Origin: Kitasatospora sp. NBC_01266 | GTDB lineage: Bacteria > Actinomycetota > Actinomycetes > Streptomycetales > Streptomycetaceae | NCBI RefSeq assembly: GCF_036242395.1 | Contig: NZ_CP108458.1 | Coordinates: 3,410,001-3,474,000, forward strand | Direction of reading: 5' to 3' | DNA length: 64,000 nt | Part shown: positions 33,538 through 42,186 of the stretch, in pieces | Layout: every line of letters begins with the position of its first letter | Numbering within the stretch: position 1 is the stretch's first letter | The notes under the pieces: generated by a model | What the model was told of the DNA's origin: nothing | Seen by the model: the letters and a program-made list of their open reading frames with translations, nothing else | Databases searched by the model: none | Position numbers and translations under genes: made by a program

Positions 33538-34779
33538 CTAGCTGATCACCGCACGGTTGAGGAAGAGCGCGAAGACCGGCGGCTTGAGCGAGAGCAGCTC
33601 CAGCCGCCCGCCGTCCGCCTCCGCCAGGTCGCGGGCCACCGCCAGGCCGATGCCGGTGGAGTTGCGCCCGCTGACCGTCCGCTCGAACACCCGGTTGCCC
33701 AGCTCGGCCGGCACCCCCTGGCCCTCGTCCTGCACCTCGACCACCACCGAGCTGCCGGACGGCCGCACCCGCAGGGTGACCGTCCCGGCACCGTGCATCA
33801 GCGAGTTCTCGATCAGCGTGGCCAGCACCTGGGAGACGGTCCCCGGGGTGCCCATCGCGGTCACCCCGCCCAGGCCCTCGATCACCAGCCGCCGCCCGGC
33901 GCCGCGCATCGTGGCCGCCCACTCCTCGCGCTGCTGGCGGATCACCTCGTCCAGCGGGAAGCCGCCGGCGCTGGGGCCGTGGGTGTCGCGCTGGTTGGTG
34001 AGCAGCCGCTGGACCACGTCGGTCAGCCGCTCGACCTGCTGCAGCGCGATGGTGGCCTCCTCGCGCACCGTCTCCGGCTGGTGGGCGAGCGCGGTGATCT
34101 CCTCGAGCCGCATGGAGAGCGCGGTCAGCGGGGTGCGCAGCTGGTGCGAGGCATCGGCGGCCAGCCGGCGCTCGGCGGTGAGCATCCGGCCGATCCGCTC
34201 GGCGCTGGCGTCCAGCACCTCGGCCACCCGGTCCAGCTCGGGCACCCCGTAGCGGCGGTCGCGCGGGCGCGGGTCGCCGGAGCCGAGCCGCTCGGCGGTC
34301 TCGGCCAGGTCGGTGAGCGGGCGGGCCAGCCGCCGGGCCTGCCAGACCGCGAGCGCCACCGCCGTCTGCACGGCCAGCAGCGTCACCAGCCCGAGCACCA
34401 GCAGCATGTCGCCGATCTCGCGGGTGACGTCCGCCCGGGACTGCTCCACGGTCACCGTCTCGCCGCTGGGCCCGTTCTCGGTGGCCCGCAGCGGGCTGCC
34501 CTTGGGCCGGTCACCGATGGTGATCAGCGGCTGGTTGGGGATCTGGATCTCGGCGTAGTCCCCCTCGATCGCCTGGGTGCCGATCCGCTCCTGGGTGACC
34601 GGCTCGCCCGCCGCCAGCCGGCTCTCCACCAGCCCGATCAGCCGCACCGCCGCCGCGTCCACCCGGTCCTGGGCGGTGTTGACGATGCTCTGCTTCTCGA
34701 CCAGCGCCAGCGGCACGCAGAACACCACCACGACCACCAGGACCACGCCCAGCAGCGAGTTGATCATTCTGCGTTTCAC
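33538..34779 (-). CDS. Sensor histidine kinase
   Basis: 413 residues from GTG 34779 (ATG 34767 also possible). Two membrane segments (about 7-27 and 124-147) flank a 95-residue extracellular sensor. HAMP-like linker, H-box DASHQLRTPL with His212, N-box TLIENSLMHG, G-boxes DEGQGVP and GRNSTGIGLAVARDLAE. The response regulator gene ends 18 nt upstream. Signal unknown. Confidence 0.92.
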   Translation of the reverse strand: MKRRMINSLLGVVLVVVVVFCVPLALVEKQSIVNTAQDRVDAAAVRLIGLVESRLAAGEPVTQERIGTQAIEGDYAEIQIPNQPLITIGDRPKGSPLRATENGPSGETVTVEQSRADVTREIGDMLLVLGLVTLLAVQTAVALAVWQARRLARPLTDLAETAERLGSGDPRPRDRRYGVPELDRVAEVLDASAERIGRMLTAERRLAADASHQLRTPLTALSMRLEEITALAHQPETVREEATIALQQVERLTDVVQRLLTNQRDTHGPSAGGFPLDEVIRQQREEWAATMRGAGRRLVIEGLGGVTAMGTPGTVSQVLATLIENSLMHGAGTVTLRVRPSGSSVVVEVQDEGQGVPAELGNRVFERTVSGRNSTGIGLAVARDLAEADGGRLELLSLKPPVFALFLNRAVIS

Positions 34780-34796
34780 GCGGTGGCGCCCCGAAC

Positions 34797-35471
34797 CTAG
34801 TTCTTCTCGAAGCGGAAGCCCACGCCGCGCACGGTGGCGATGTAGCGGGGGTTGGTGGCGTCGTCGCCGAGCTTCTTGCGCAGCCAGGAGATGTGCATGT
34901 CCAGGGTCTTGGTGGAGGTCCACCAGGTGGTGTCCCAGACCTGGCGCATGATGTCCTCCCGGGTCACCACCCGGCCCGCGTCCCGGACCAGCACCCGCAG
35001 CAGTTCGAACTCCTTGGCCGAGAGGGTGAGTTCCTCCTCGCCGACCCAGGCGCGGTGCGACTCGATGTCGATCCGCACGCCGTGCGCGCCGGTGGAGAGC
35101 GAGTCGACGTTGCCGCGCCGCAGCAGGGCCCGGACCCGGGCGAGCAGTTCGGCCAGCCGGAACGGCTTGGTGACGTAGTCGTCGGCGCCGGCGTCCAGGC
35201 CGACCACGGTGTCCACCTCGTCGGCGCGGGCGGTGAGCACCAGCACCGGGCAGCTCTTGCCGTCCGCCCGCAGCCGGCGGCAGACCTCCAGGCCGTCCAT
35301 CTGCGGCAGGCCGAGGTCGAGGACGACCAGGTCGACCTCCTCCTCCAGGCCCGCCTCCAAGGCGGTCGGGCCGTCCTGTCGGACGAGCACCTCGTAGCCC
35401 TCGCGTCGCAGCGCACGGGCCAGCGGTTCCGAGATAGCCGGGTCGTCCTCGGCGAGCAGCACACAGGTCAT
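34797..35471 (-). CDS. OmpR-family response regulator
   Basis: 224 residues. Receiver with acidic pocket AEDDP, phospho-acceptor Asp52 (VVLDLGLPQMDG), Thr79 and Lys101 (YVTKPF); winged-helix C-terminus ending NPRYIATVRGVGFRFEKN. ATG 35471 has no SD, but TACCAT lies 6 nt upstream, so the message is probably leaderless. It is the partner of the kinase that follows. Confidence 0.93.
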   Translation of the reverse strand: MTCVLLAEDDPAISEPLARALRREGYEVLVRQDGPTALEAGLEEEVDLVVLDLGLPQMDGLEVCRRLRADGKSCPVLVLTARADEVDTVVGLDAGADDYVTKPFRLAELLARVRALLRRGNVDSLSTGAHGVRIDIESHRAWVGEEELTLSAKEFELLRVLVRDAGRVVTREDIMRQVWDTTWWTSTKTLDMHISWLRKKLGDDATNPRYIATVRGVGFRFEKN

Positions 35472-35477
35472 GGGGGC

Positions 35478-35483
35478 ATGGTA
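35478..35483 (-). promoter_or_regulatory. -10 box of the response regulator (leaderless)
   Basis: TACCAT on the minus strand, 6 nt before ATG 35471; a weak TGATCA lies 17 nt further upstream. Confidence 0.5.
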
Positions 35484-36080
35484 GTCCGCCCGCCGACCAG
35501 TGATCAGGGCGTTGGCGGTGCGCCCGGCCGTCGCACCGCTGCCCGTCCGCCCGCGCGGCGCAACCGCGCGCGGGCGCCATCGGCACCCGCCGGCGCCGGC
35601 GCGCGCGGCCCGGCCCACCGCCGGCACCTTTCTCCGATCTCGCAGCGTCACCACCCCGCCATCGAGCGGGGACCGTTCCCCGCCATTCGGCGGGGCCGTC
35701 CGGGACGGCGCCGCACCGTCATCGAACTCGGCCGCACAGCGGCTCTTCTGACGCCTGGCCAACCCACCCCGAGGATAATTCCGGCACTTGGAACCGGTAC
35801 GAACCGCCCAACTCGCACGCCGCAGCTGAGCATCCCTTGAGCAACCGGTCGGCCCAGGTCATAACGCATCGTGAGAAATTCGCCGGATCACGGAAATGCG
35901 CTCGGGAAACCCCGCCGAATGACCCTTGTGGGACACCTTTCCCGCCGCTAAGTTCATCCTCATTCCACCGCCCGACCGGCGGCGGAATCCCTGATTTCCC
36001 GCCGCCGACCGATCGGCATCATGCGGGTATATCCGCATGCGCCGATCACGGCGGCACTGCACAATTCCCAGGAGCAAGAC
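35484..36080. other. Long intergenic region with tandem hairpins and a promoter
   Basis: About 600 nt without a supported gene. It contains two adjacent hairpins of similar sequence (35654-35671 with CCCCGC/GCGGGG arms, 35678-35695 with CCCCGCC/GGCGGGG arms), the promoter at 35926-35954, and a composite stem at 36011-36047 in the expected leader of the small secreted peptide. Open frames here lack SD and codon bias. Confidence 0.5.
35926..35954 (+). promoter_or_regulatory. Promoter of the small secreted peptide gene
   Basis: TTGTGG (35926-35931), 17-nt spacer, TAAGTT (35949-35954). The resulting leader would be about 120 nt and includes a hairpin of ATGCGG/CCGCAT arms nested in GATCGGC/GCCGATC arms (36011-36047). 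Confidence 0.5.
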
Positions 36081-36296
36081 ATGCAGAACAAGAAGTCGAC
36101 CGGCAAGCGCCGCGTGGCCACCGTCATCGCCACCCTCGGCATGGCGGCCGGCCTGACCATGATGGTCGGCGGCACGGCCAACGCCTCGGCCTTCGGCGAC
36201 GGCAGCCCGGACGCGTGGCAGAGCGGCCAGGTCGGCTACACCCTGGGCTGCCAGCTGAGCCACGCCCTGTTCCACACCACCTTCAGCTGCAAGTGA
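36081..36296 (+). CDS. Small secreted two-cysteine peptide
   Basis: 71 residues from ATG 36081, with CAGGAGCAAGAC upstream. Residues 1-10 are basic (QNKKSTGKRR), 12-33 hydrophobic, and ANASA at 33-37 is a clean signal-peptidase site. The mature product would be about 34 residues, starting FGDGSPDAWQ, with Cys57 and Cys70 able to form one disulfide. No modification, immunity or transporter genes of a bacteriocin cluster flank it. Function unknown; it could be an exported signalling, structural or antimicrobial peptide. Confidence 0.75.
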   Translation: MQNKKSTGKRRVATVIATLGMAAGLTMMVGGTANASAFGDGSPDAWQSGQVGYTLGCQLSHALFHTTFSCK

Positions 36297-36762
36297 GCCT
36301 TCAGCCGTAACCGGGCCACCGGCCGGGCGGTCGCCGCAGCCCCCAGGGGCCCGGCGGCCGCCCGGCCCGCCTGCCCCACCCGGCGGCGCACACACGGGCT
36401 GCGTGAAGTAATTCACACCGCGTGATGCTGACGTTCCGTGCACGCAGACCTGCGCTTCGTAGACCGTAGTCCGGATCAAGCCAGGTGCCCACGAGGAAGC
36501 CGTAGCTTCGAAGGAGTAAACGCCGGTTCACCTTGGATTCATCCCCAGGCCCCCGGAGTCCATATGCCGAATCGATACGATCAGTGGACTTCTATCCGGA
36601 CATGTCCGGTCCGGGCTGGCCGTACAGTGGTTTCGTCCCCCCGTGTCGCACTCCGTGGCGATCTGCTGCACCCAGTAGCAGGCAACCACCACCACGGAGT
36701 TCGGGCTCGACCGTCCACCACCTCGCAGACGGCGGACCCCACGCAGCAAGGAACCACTAAGC
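36297..36762. other. Leader/regulatory region of the peptide transporter
   Basis: About 465 nt with no credible gene. A perfect 14-bp palindrome CCGGACATGTCCGG (36596-36609) lies just upstream of a TACAGT -10 box (36623-36628), covering the -35 position at 17-nt spacing. The leader of about 130 nt to ATG 36763 shows no recognised riboswitch. Confidence 0.45.
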
Positions 36763-38271
36763 ATGGCGTCTACGACCTTGGACCTCGGCACTCAGCAGCC
36801 GACCTCCTCCGGCGGTAAGACCTTCTTCGGGCACCCCCGCGGGCTCGCCAACCTCTTCATGACCGAGATGTGGGAGCGATTCAGCTTCTACGGCATGCGT
36901 GCCGTGCTGGTGCTCTACCTGGTCGCCAGCACCTCGCACGGCGGCCTCGGCTATTCGGCCGGCCTCGCCGCCGCCATTTACAGCGTCTACAACGCCATGG
37001 TCTACCTGCTGGCCCTGCCCGGCGGCTGGATCGCCGACCGCTTCTGGGGTCCGCGGAAGACCGTCGCCGTCGGCGGCTGCATCATCATGCTCGGCCACTT
37101 CCTGCTGGCCGTTCCCGCCACCGTCTCGTTCTTCGCGGGCCTGGCCCTCATCGCGGTGGGCTCCGGCCTGCTCAAGGCCAACATCTCCACGATGGTCGGC
37201 CACCTCTACGACGGCCCGAACGACCCGCGGCGCGACGGCGGCTTCACCGTCTTCTACATGGGCATCAACCTCGGTGCGCTGATCGGCCCGCTGGCGATCG
37301 GCACCGTGGCGCAGAGCGTCAACTGGCACCTGGGCTTCGCCCTCGCCGGTGTCGGCATGGCGCTGGGTCTGGGTCAGTACCTGCTGGGCAGCCGCCACCT
37401 GGACGCGCGCAGCAGCCAGGTCAGCTCCCCGATCACCCCGGCCGAGAAGCGCGTGATCCTGCGCAAGGCGGGCCTGTGGGCCGCCGCGGCCGCGGTCTTC
37501 TACGGCGTGGTCTGCGGCAGCGGCCACTTCACCATCAGCTGGGCGATCTGGCCGCTGTCCATCGCCGGCATCCTGATCCCGGCCTTCTACATCCGCCGGA
37601 TGCTGGCGGACCGGGAACTGACCGGCGACGAGAAGTCGAAGGTGCGCGGTTACGTCTGGTTCTTCGTCGCGGCCGCCGCATTCTGGATGATCTACGACCA
37701 GTCCGGCTCCACGCTGAACATCTTCGCCACCCAGAACACCGCGTCCTCGCTGTTCGGTGTGCACTTCTTCTCCAGCTGGTTCCAGTCGCTGAACCCGCTC
37801 TACATCATGGTGCTGGCCCCGGTCTTCGCCTGGCTGTGGGTGGCGCTGTCCCGACGGGCGAAGAACCCCAGCACCACCATGAAGTTCGCCATCGGCCTGC
37901 TGCTGATCGGCCTCTCCTTCCTGGTCATGATGCTGGCGATGGCCGCGGCTACCGGCGGCACCAAGGTCACCCCGCTCTGGCTGGCCCTCGTCTACCTGGT
38001 GCAGACGGTCGGCGAGCTGAGCCTGTCCCCGGTCGGCCTGTCGGTCACCACCAAGCTGGCCCCGGCGAAGTACGCCAGCCAGATGATGGGTGTCTGGTTC
38101 CTCGCCGTCACCGCCGGTGACTGCGTGGCCGCGATGGTCCAGCTGGTGCTCGGCGACTCGACCGGCACGACCTGGTACTTCGCCTCGCAGGGCGTGCTCG
38201 CGATCATCCTGGGCATCGCCCTGGCCTTCTCCCGCAAGCGCGTCAACAAGCTGCTCGGCGACATCCACTGA
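36763..38271 (+). CDS. POT-family proton-coupled peptide transporter
   Basis: 502 residues with about 14 membrane segments. POT markers: EMWERFSFYGMRAVLVLYL (the ExxERFxxY motif) near residue 30, GGWIADRFWGPRKT, and FTVFYMGINLGALIGP (PTR2 signature). Imports di- and tripeptides with protons. AAGGAAC precedes ATG 36763. Ends at a strong terminator. Confidence 0.93.
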   Translation: MASTTLDLGTQQPTSSGGKTFFGHPRGLANLFMTEMWERFSFYGMRAVLVLYLVASTSHGGLGYSAGLAAAIYSVYNAMVYLLALPGGWIADRFWGPRKTVAVGGCIIMLGHFLLAVPATVSFFAGLALIAVGSGLLKANISTMVGHLYDGPNDPRRDGGFTVFYMGINLGALIGPLAIGTVAQSVNWHLGFALAGVGMALGLGQYLLGSRHLDARSSQVSSPITPAEKRVILRKAGLWAAAAAVFYGVVCGSGHFTISWAIWPLSIAGILIPAFYIRRMLADRELTGDEKSKVRGYVWFFVAAAAFWMIYDQSGSTLNIFATQNTASSLFGVHFFSSWFQSLNPLYIMVLAPVFAWLWVALSRRAKNPSTTMKFAIGLLLIGLSFLVMMLAMAAATGGTKVTPLWLALVYLVQTVGELSLSPVGLSVTTKLAPAKYASQMMGVWFLAVTAGDCVAAMVQLVLGDSTGTTWYFASQGVLAIILGIALAFSRKRVNKLLGDIH

Positions 38272-38291
38272 CGCCGCGCCGCTGACGCGGC

Positions 38292-38338
38292 CATGCGTGA
38301 GGGCCGCCACCCGATCCGGGTGGCGGCCCTCACGCATG
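38292..38338 (+). terminator. 22-bp perfect hairpin terminator
   Basis: Arms 38292-38313 and 38317-38338 (starting CATGCGTGAGGGCC) pair perfectly over 22 bp with a 3-nt loop, 20 nt after the transporter stop. It also faces the end of the leftward hutI gene and can serve both. Confidence 0.88.
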
Positions 38339-38383
38339 CACCGGCAACGCCTGTACCGGCAACGCACTTACCGGCACGGGCGC

Positions 38384-39550
38384 TCAGACCTCGCGCACGC
38401 CCGCCCGCCAGACGGCCGCCGTCAGCGGGACACCCGGGCGGTAGGCCAGGTGGACCGGGGACGGGGCGTCGAGCAGCAGCAGGTCGGCGCGGGTGCCGGG
38501 GGCGATCCGGCCGACGTCGGTGCGGCGCAGGGCGCGGGCGCCGCCGATGGTGGCGGCGTGCACTGCCTCGTCGGGGGTCATGCCCATCTCGCGCACGGCC
38601 ACCGCGATGCAGAAGGCCATCGAGGTGGTGAAGCTGGAGCCGGGGTTGCAGTCGGTGGAGAGCGCGACGGTGGCCCCGGCGTCCAGCAGGCGGCGGGCGT
38701 CCGGGTAGGCGGCCCGGGTGGAGAACTCGGCGCCGGGCAGCAGGGTGGCCACCGTGCCGGAGCCGGCCAGCGCCGCCACGTCCGCGTCGGTCAGGTGGGT
38801 GCAGTGGTCGGCCGAGGCGGCGCCCAGCTCCACCGCGAGCTGCACGCCGGGCCCGTAGGAGAGCTGGTTGGCGTGCACCCGGGGGGTCAGGCCGCGCTCG
38901 ATCCCGGCGGTCAGCACCGCCCGCGCCTGGTCGCCGTCGAAGGCGCCGTTCTCGCAGAAGACGTCCACCCAGCGGGCGTGCGGGGCGCAGGCGTCCAGCA
39001 TCTCGCCGGTGACGAGGTCGACGTAGCCCGCCGGGTCGTCCGCGAACTCGGGGGCGACCACGTGCGCGCCCAGGTAGGTGGTCTCCGGGGTGTGCCCGGC
39101 GGCGATCCGCAGCGCGCGGGCCTCGTCCTCGACGGTGAGGCCGTAGCCGGACTTGCACTCGACGGTGGTGGTGCCCTGGCGCAGCGCCTCGCGGATGAAC
39201 CGGGCCAGGTTCGCGTCCAGTTGCTCGTCGGTGGCGGCCCGGGTGGCGGCCACCGTGGTGCGGATGCCGCCCGCGGTGTATGCCTGGCCGGACATCCGGG
39301 CGTTGAACTCGGCGGTCCGGTCGCCCGCGAAGACCAGGTGGGCGTGCGAGTCGACGAAGCCGGGCAGCAGTGCCCGGCCCTGCGCGTCGTACACCTGGTC
39401 GGCGGCGGGGGCGTCGGCGGCCCGCCCGGTCCAGGTGATCACCGAGCCGTCGATCACCACGGCGGCCTGCTCGAGGAGTCCGAGCAGGCCGGGGTGTGAC
39501 GGGTCGTTGGTGACCAGAGCGCCGATGTTGGTGATCAGGGTGCTGGTCAT
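38384..39550 (-). CDS. hutI: Imidazolonepropionase
   Basis: 388 residues. Metal-binding [13 protein letters not shown] at residue 67 on, KSGYGL, HANQ (His of the active site) and STDCNPGSS. Hydrolyses 4-imidazolone-5-propionate to N-formimino-L-glutamate. GAAGGGCTC precedes ATG 39550. Last gene of the leftward hut operon. Confidence 0.93.
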   Translation of the reverse strand: MTSTLITNIGALVTNDPSHPGLLGLLEQAAVVIDGSVITWTGRAADAPAADQVYDAQGRALLPGFVDSHAHLVFAGDRTAEFNARMSGQAYTAGGIRTTVAATRAATDEQLDANLARFIREALRQGTTTVECKSGYGLTVEDEARALRIAAGHTPETTYLGAHVVAPEFADDPAGYVDLVTGEMLDACAPHARWVDVFCENGAFDGDQARAVLTAGIERGLTPRVHANQLSYGPGVQLAVELGAASADHCTHLTDADVAALAGSGTVATLLPGAEFSTRAAYPDARRLLDAGATVALSTDCNPGSSFTTSMAFCIAVAVREMGMTPDEAVHAATIGGARALRRTDVGRIAPGTRADLLLLDAPSPVHLAYRPGVPLTAAVWRAGVREV

Positions 39551-39595
39551 GAGCCCTTCAGGAGGTGGTACGTAGCGGGGAGGAGCAGGACCGGT

Positions 39596-40990
39596 CTACG
39601 GAAGCAGCGCGGCGATGGCACCGCGCAGCGCTGACGGGACGTCGGTCAGGGCCTGGTGCACCCCGTCGATGACGATCCGCCGGCCGCCGACCACCACGTG
39701 CCGGACGTCGGCCGCCGAGGCGGCGAAGACGGCGGTCTCGGCGCCCAGGTGCGGGGCCGGGCCGGCGGTGCGCACCGAGTCCAGCGCCAGCACGGTGAAG
39801 TCGGCCAGCGCCCCGGCCTCGATCCGGCCGGCCTCCGGCCAGCCGAGCGAGGCGTGGCCGTCCTCGGTGCCGGCCCGCAGCAGCGCGCCCGCGGTCCAGT
39901 GGCCCCGGGTGCGGGTGCGCAGGCGCTCGTTCAACTCCAGCGCCCTGGCCTCCTCGAACGGGTCGATCACCGCGTGGCTGTCACTGCCCAGGGTGACCGG
40001 GCAGCCGCCGCTGGCCAGTTGCCGGGCCGGGCCGATGCCGTCGGCCAGGTCCCGCTCGGTGGTCGGGCACATGCAGATCACCGTGGAGGAGTCGGTCAGC
40101 AGCTTGACGTCCTCCTCGGTCAGGTGGGTCGCGTGCACGGCGCTGGTGCGCGGCCCGAGCACGCCGTGGTCGGCGAGCAGCCGGGTCGGGGTGACGCCGT
40201 GCGCGGTCAGGCAGGCGTCGTTCTCGGCGGTCTGCTCGGACAGGTGCACGTGCAGCGGTGCCTTGCGCATCGCCGCCCAGTGCGCCACCGTGCTCAACTG
40301 CTCGGCCGGCACCGCGCGTACCGAGTGGATCGCGGCGCCGAGCCGGGCGTGCTCGCGGGGCTTGAGCGCGCTCGCCCGCTCGGCCCAGGCCTCGGCGTCC
40401 CCGTCCCCGAACCGCAGCTGGGGCTTGGTCAGGTCGGCGCCGAAGCCGGAGGAGAGGTAGCAGGTGTCGAGCAGCGTGATCCGGATGCCGGCCCGGGCGG
40501 CGGCCTCGATCAGCGCCTCGCCCATCGCGTTGGGATCGTCGTACCGGGCGCCGCCCGGGGCGTGGTGCAGGTAGTGGAACTCGCCGACCGAGGTGATGCC
40601 GGCCAGCGCCATCTCGGCGTAGACGGCGGTGGCCAGCGCCAGGTAGCTGTCCGGGTCGAGCGCGCCGGCGAACCGGTACATGGTGTCGCGCCAGGTCCAG
40701 AAGGTGCCGGAGCCGACCTGCACGGTGCCGCGCAGCGCGCGGTGGAAGGCGTGCGAGTGCGCGTTGGCCTGGCCGGGGACCAGCAGGCCGCGCAGCCGCA
40801 CGGCGTGCGCCGGGCAGGGGCCGCTGTCCGGGGTGACCGAGGCGATCCGGCCGTCCGCGGCCACCTCGATCAGCACCTCGGACTCGACCACCGGGCCGTT
40901 GACGTGCGGCAGCCAGGCGTGTTCCGCCCAGTAGCTCCGCACCACCTCACCGCGGGGTTCACGCTGGTCGGTCTGCGTCACCGATGGCAT
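39596..40990 (-). CDS. hutF: Formimidoylglutamate deiminase
   Basis: 464 residues. Amidohydrolase fold: PGQANAHSHAFHRALRG, HVHLSEQTAEN, TLGSDSHAVIDPFEEARALE. Converts formiminoglutamate to N-formylglutamate and ammonia. The start overlaps the preceding amidohydrolase stop by 13 nt. Its presence means the five-step pathway through formylglutamate rather than direct hydrolysis by HutG formiminoglutamase. Confidence 0.93.
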   Translation of the reverse strand: MPSVTQTDQREPRGEVVRSYWAEHAWLPHVNGPVVESEVLIEVAADGRIASVTPDSGPCPAHAVRLRGLLVPGQANAHSHAFHRALRGTVQVGSGTFWTWRDTMYRFAGALDPDSYLALATAVYAEMALAGITSVGEFHYLHHAPGGARYDDPNAMGEALIEAAARAGIRITLLDTCYLSSGFGADLTKPQLRFGDGDAEAWAERASALKPREHARLGAAIHSVRAVPAEQLSTVAHWAAMRKAPLHVHLSEQTAENDACLTAHGVTPTRLLADHGVLGPRTSAVHATHLTEEDVKLLTDSSTVICMCPTTERDLADGIGPARQLASGGCPVTLGSDSHAVIDPFEEARALELNERLRTRTRGHWTAGALLRAGTEDGHASLGWPEAGRIEAGALADFTVLALDSVRTAGPAPHLGAETAVFAASAADVRHVVVGGRRIVIDGVHQALTDVPSALRGAIAALLP

Positions 40991-42186
40991 GCCAGGTCCT
41001 CCAGGACGTCCGCGAGTGCGGCCACACCCGCAAGGCAGTCGGGCTCCTCGGCGTGCTCGGCCGGGGAGTGCGAGACACCGCTCGGGTTCCGTACGAACAG
41101 CATGGCGGTCGGCACGGCGGATGCCAGGATTCCGGCGTCGTGTCCCGCGCCGGTGGGCAGCACCGGGACGCCGCCGAGGGTGGCGACCAGCCGGTCGCGC
41201 AGCGGGACGTCGAAGTCCACCACCGGCGTGTAGGACTCACGGGTCAGCTCGACCTTGACGCCGTCGCGCTCGCCGCGCTCCGTCGCGGCCTGCCGGATCT
41301 GCTCGACCAGCTCGTCGAGGGTGGCCTCGTCGGCCGCCCGGGAGTCCAGCCAGCCGCGCACCAGCGAGGCGATCGCGTTGGTGCCGTTGGGCTCCACCGC
41401 GATCTTGCCGAAGGTGGCCAGCGCGCCGGCCAGCTTGGCCTTCTTGCGGGCCGAGAGCACGGTGTTGGCGTAGGTGATCATCGGATCGCGGCGGTCCTCG
41501 ATCCTGGTGGTGCCCGCGTGGTTCGCCTCGCCGTGGAAGTCGAAGCGCCAGCGGCCGTGCGGCCAGATCGCCCCGGCCACCCCGACCGGCTGGTCCTCGC
41601 CCAGGTAGCGGCCCTGCTCGACGTGGAGTTCGACGAAGGCGCCGATCCGGGAGAGCCGCTCGTGGTCGGCGCCGATCGCGCTCGGGTCCTGCCCGGCCTG
41701 CTCCATCGCGTCGGGCAGCCGGCGGCCGCTCGCGTCGCGCAGCTCGTACGCCTGGTCCCGGGTCAGCAGTCCGGCGCTGAGCCGGGAGCCGACACAGGCC
41801 ACGCCGAACCGCGCGCCCTCCTCGTCGCCGAAGTTGACGATCGCCAGCGGCTTGCTGAACTCGGCTCCCCGGGAGCGCAGTTCGTCCAGCGCGGCGAAGG
41901 AGGAGACGACACCGAGCGGGCCGTCGAAGGCGCCGCCGTCCGGCACCGAGTCCAGGTGCGAGCCGGTGACGATGGCGCCCTCGCCCGCACGGTCGCCGAG
42001 CCAGGCCCACTGGTTGCCGTTGCGGTCCAGCTCGTAGCCCAGGCCGCGGCTGCGGGCCTGCTCCTCGAACCAGGCCCGGCACTCGGCGTCGGCCGCGTTC
42101 CAGGCGTGCCGGCGGTAGCCGCCGGAGGCGGCGGAGCGGCCCACGGGGAGCAGCTCCGCCCACATCGCACCGAACGTGTCGGTCAC
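40978..42186 (-). CDS. M20 amidohydrolase (allantoate/N-carbamoyl family), candidate formylglutamate hydrolase
   Basis: 402 residues. Two-metal M20 hydrolase: [48 protein letters not shown] and [12 protein letters not shown]. The family removes N-acyl or carbamoyl groups (allantoate amidohydrolase, L-carbamoylase). Embedded in the hut operon with 4-nt overlap to hutU and 13-nt overlap to hutF, it is probably the enzyme that hydrolyses N-formylglutamate to glutamate and formate. No classical hutG is seen in the window. The substrate is inference; allantoate remains possible. Confidence 0.75.
   Translation of the reverse strand: MTDTFGAMWAELLPVGRSAASGGYRRHAWNAADAECRAWFEEQARSRGLGYELDRNGNQWAWLGDRAGEGAIVTGSHLDSVPDGGAFDGPLGVVSSFAALDELRSRGAEFSKPLAIVNFGDEEGARFGVACVGSRLSAGLLTRDQAYELRDASGRRLPDAMEQAGQDPSAIGADHERLSRIGAFVELHVEQGRYLGEDQPVGVAGAIWPHGRWRFDFHGEANHAGTTRIEDRRDPMITYANTVLSARKKAKLAGALATFGKIAVEPNGTNAIASLVRGWLDSRAADEATLDELVEQIRQAATERGERDGVKVELTRESYTPVVDFDVPLRDRLVATLGGVPVLPTGAGHDAGILASAVPTAMLFVRNPSGVSHSPAEHAEEPDCLAGVAALADVLEDLACHR

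Noticed and set aside
36081..36296. Lanthipeptide or bacteriocin cluster
   Set aside because: No modification enzyme, immunity protein or dedicated exporter nearby; the signal peptide is Sec-type.
36297..36762. Riboswitch in the long leader of the peptide transporter
   Set aside because: No recognised riboswitch core; the only firm element is the palindrome near the promoter.
36757..38367. A 536-codon leftward frame opposite the peptide transporter
   Set aside because: Low-complexity Gly/Asp/Gln/Arg sequence complementary to a clear POT transporter and spanning its terminator hairpin.
38341..38377. Repeated CCGGCAACGC stretches after the transporter terminator
   Set aside because: Only two full copies and a partial one; too few and too short to support a functional repeat.
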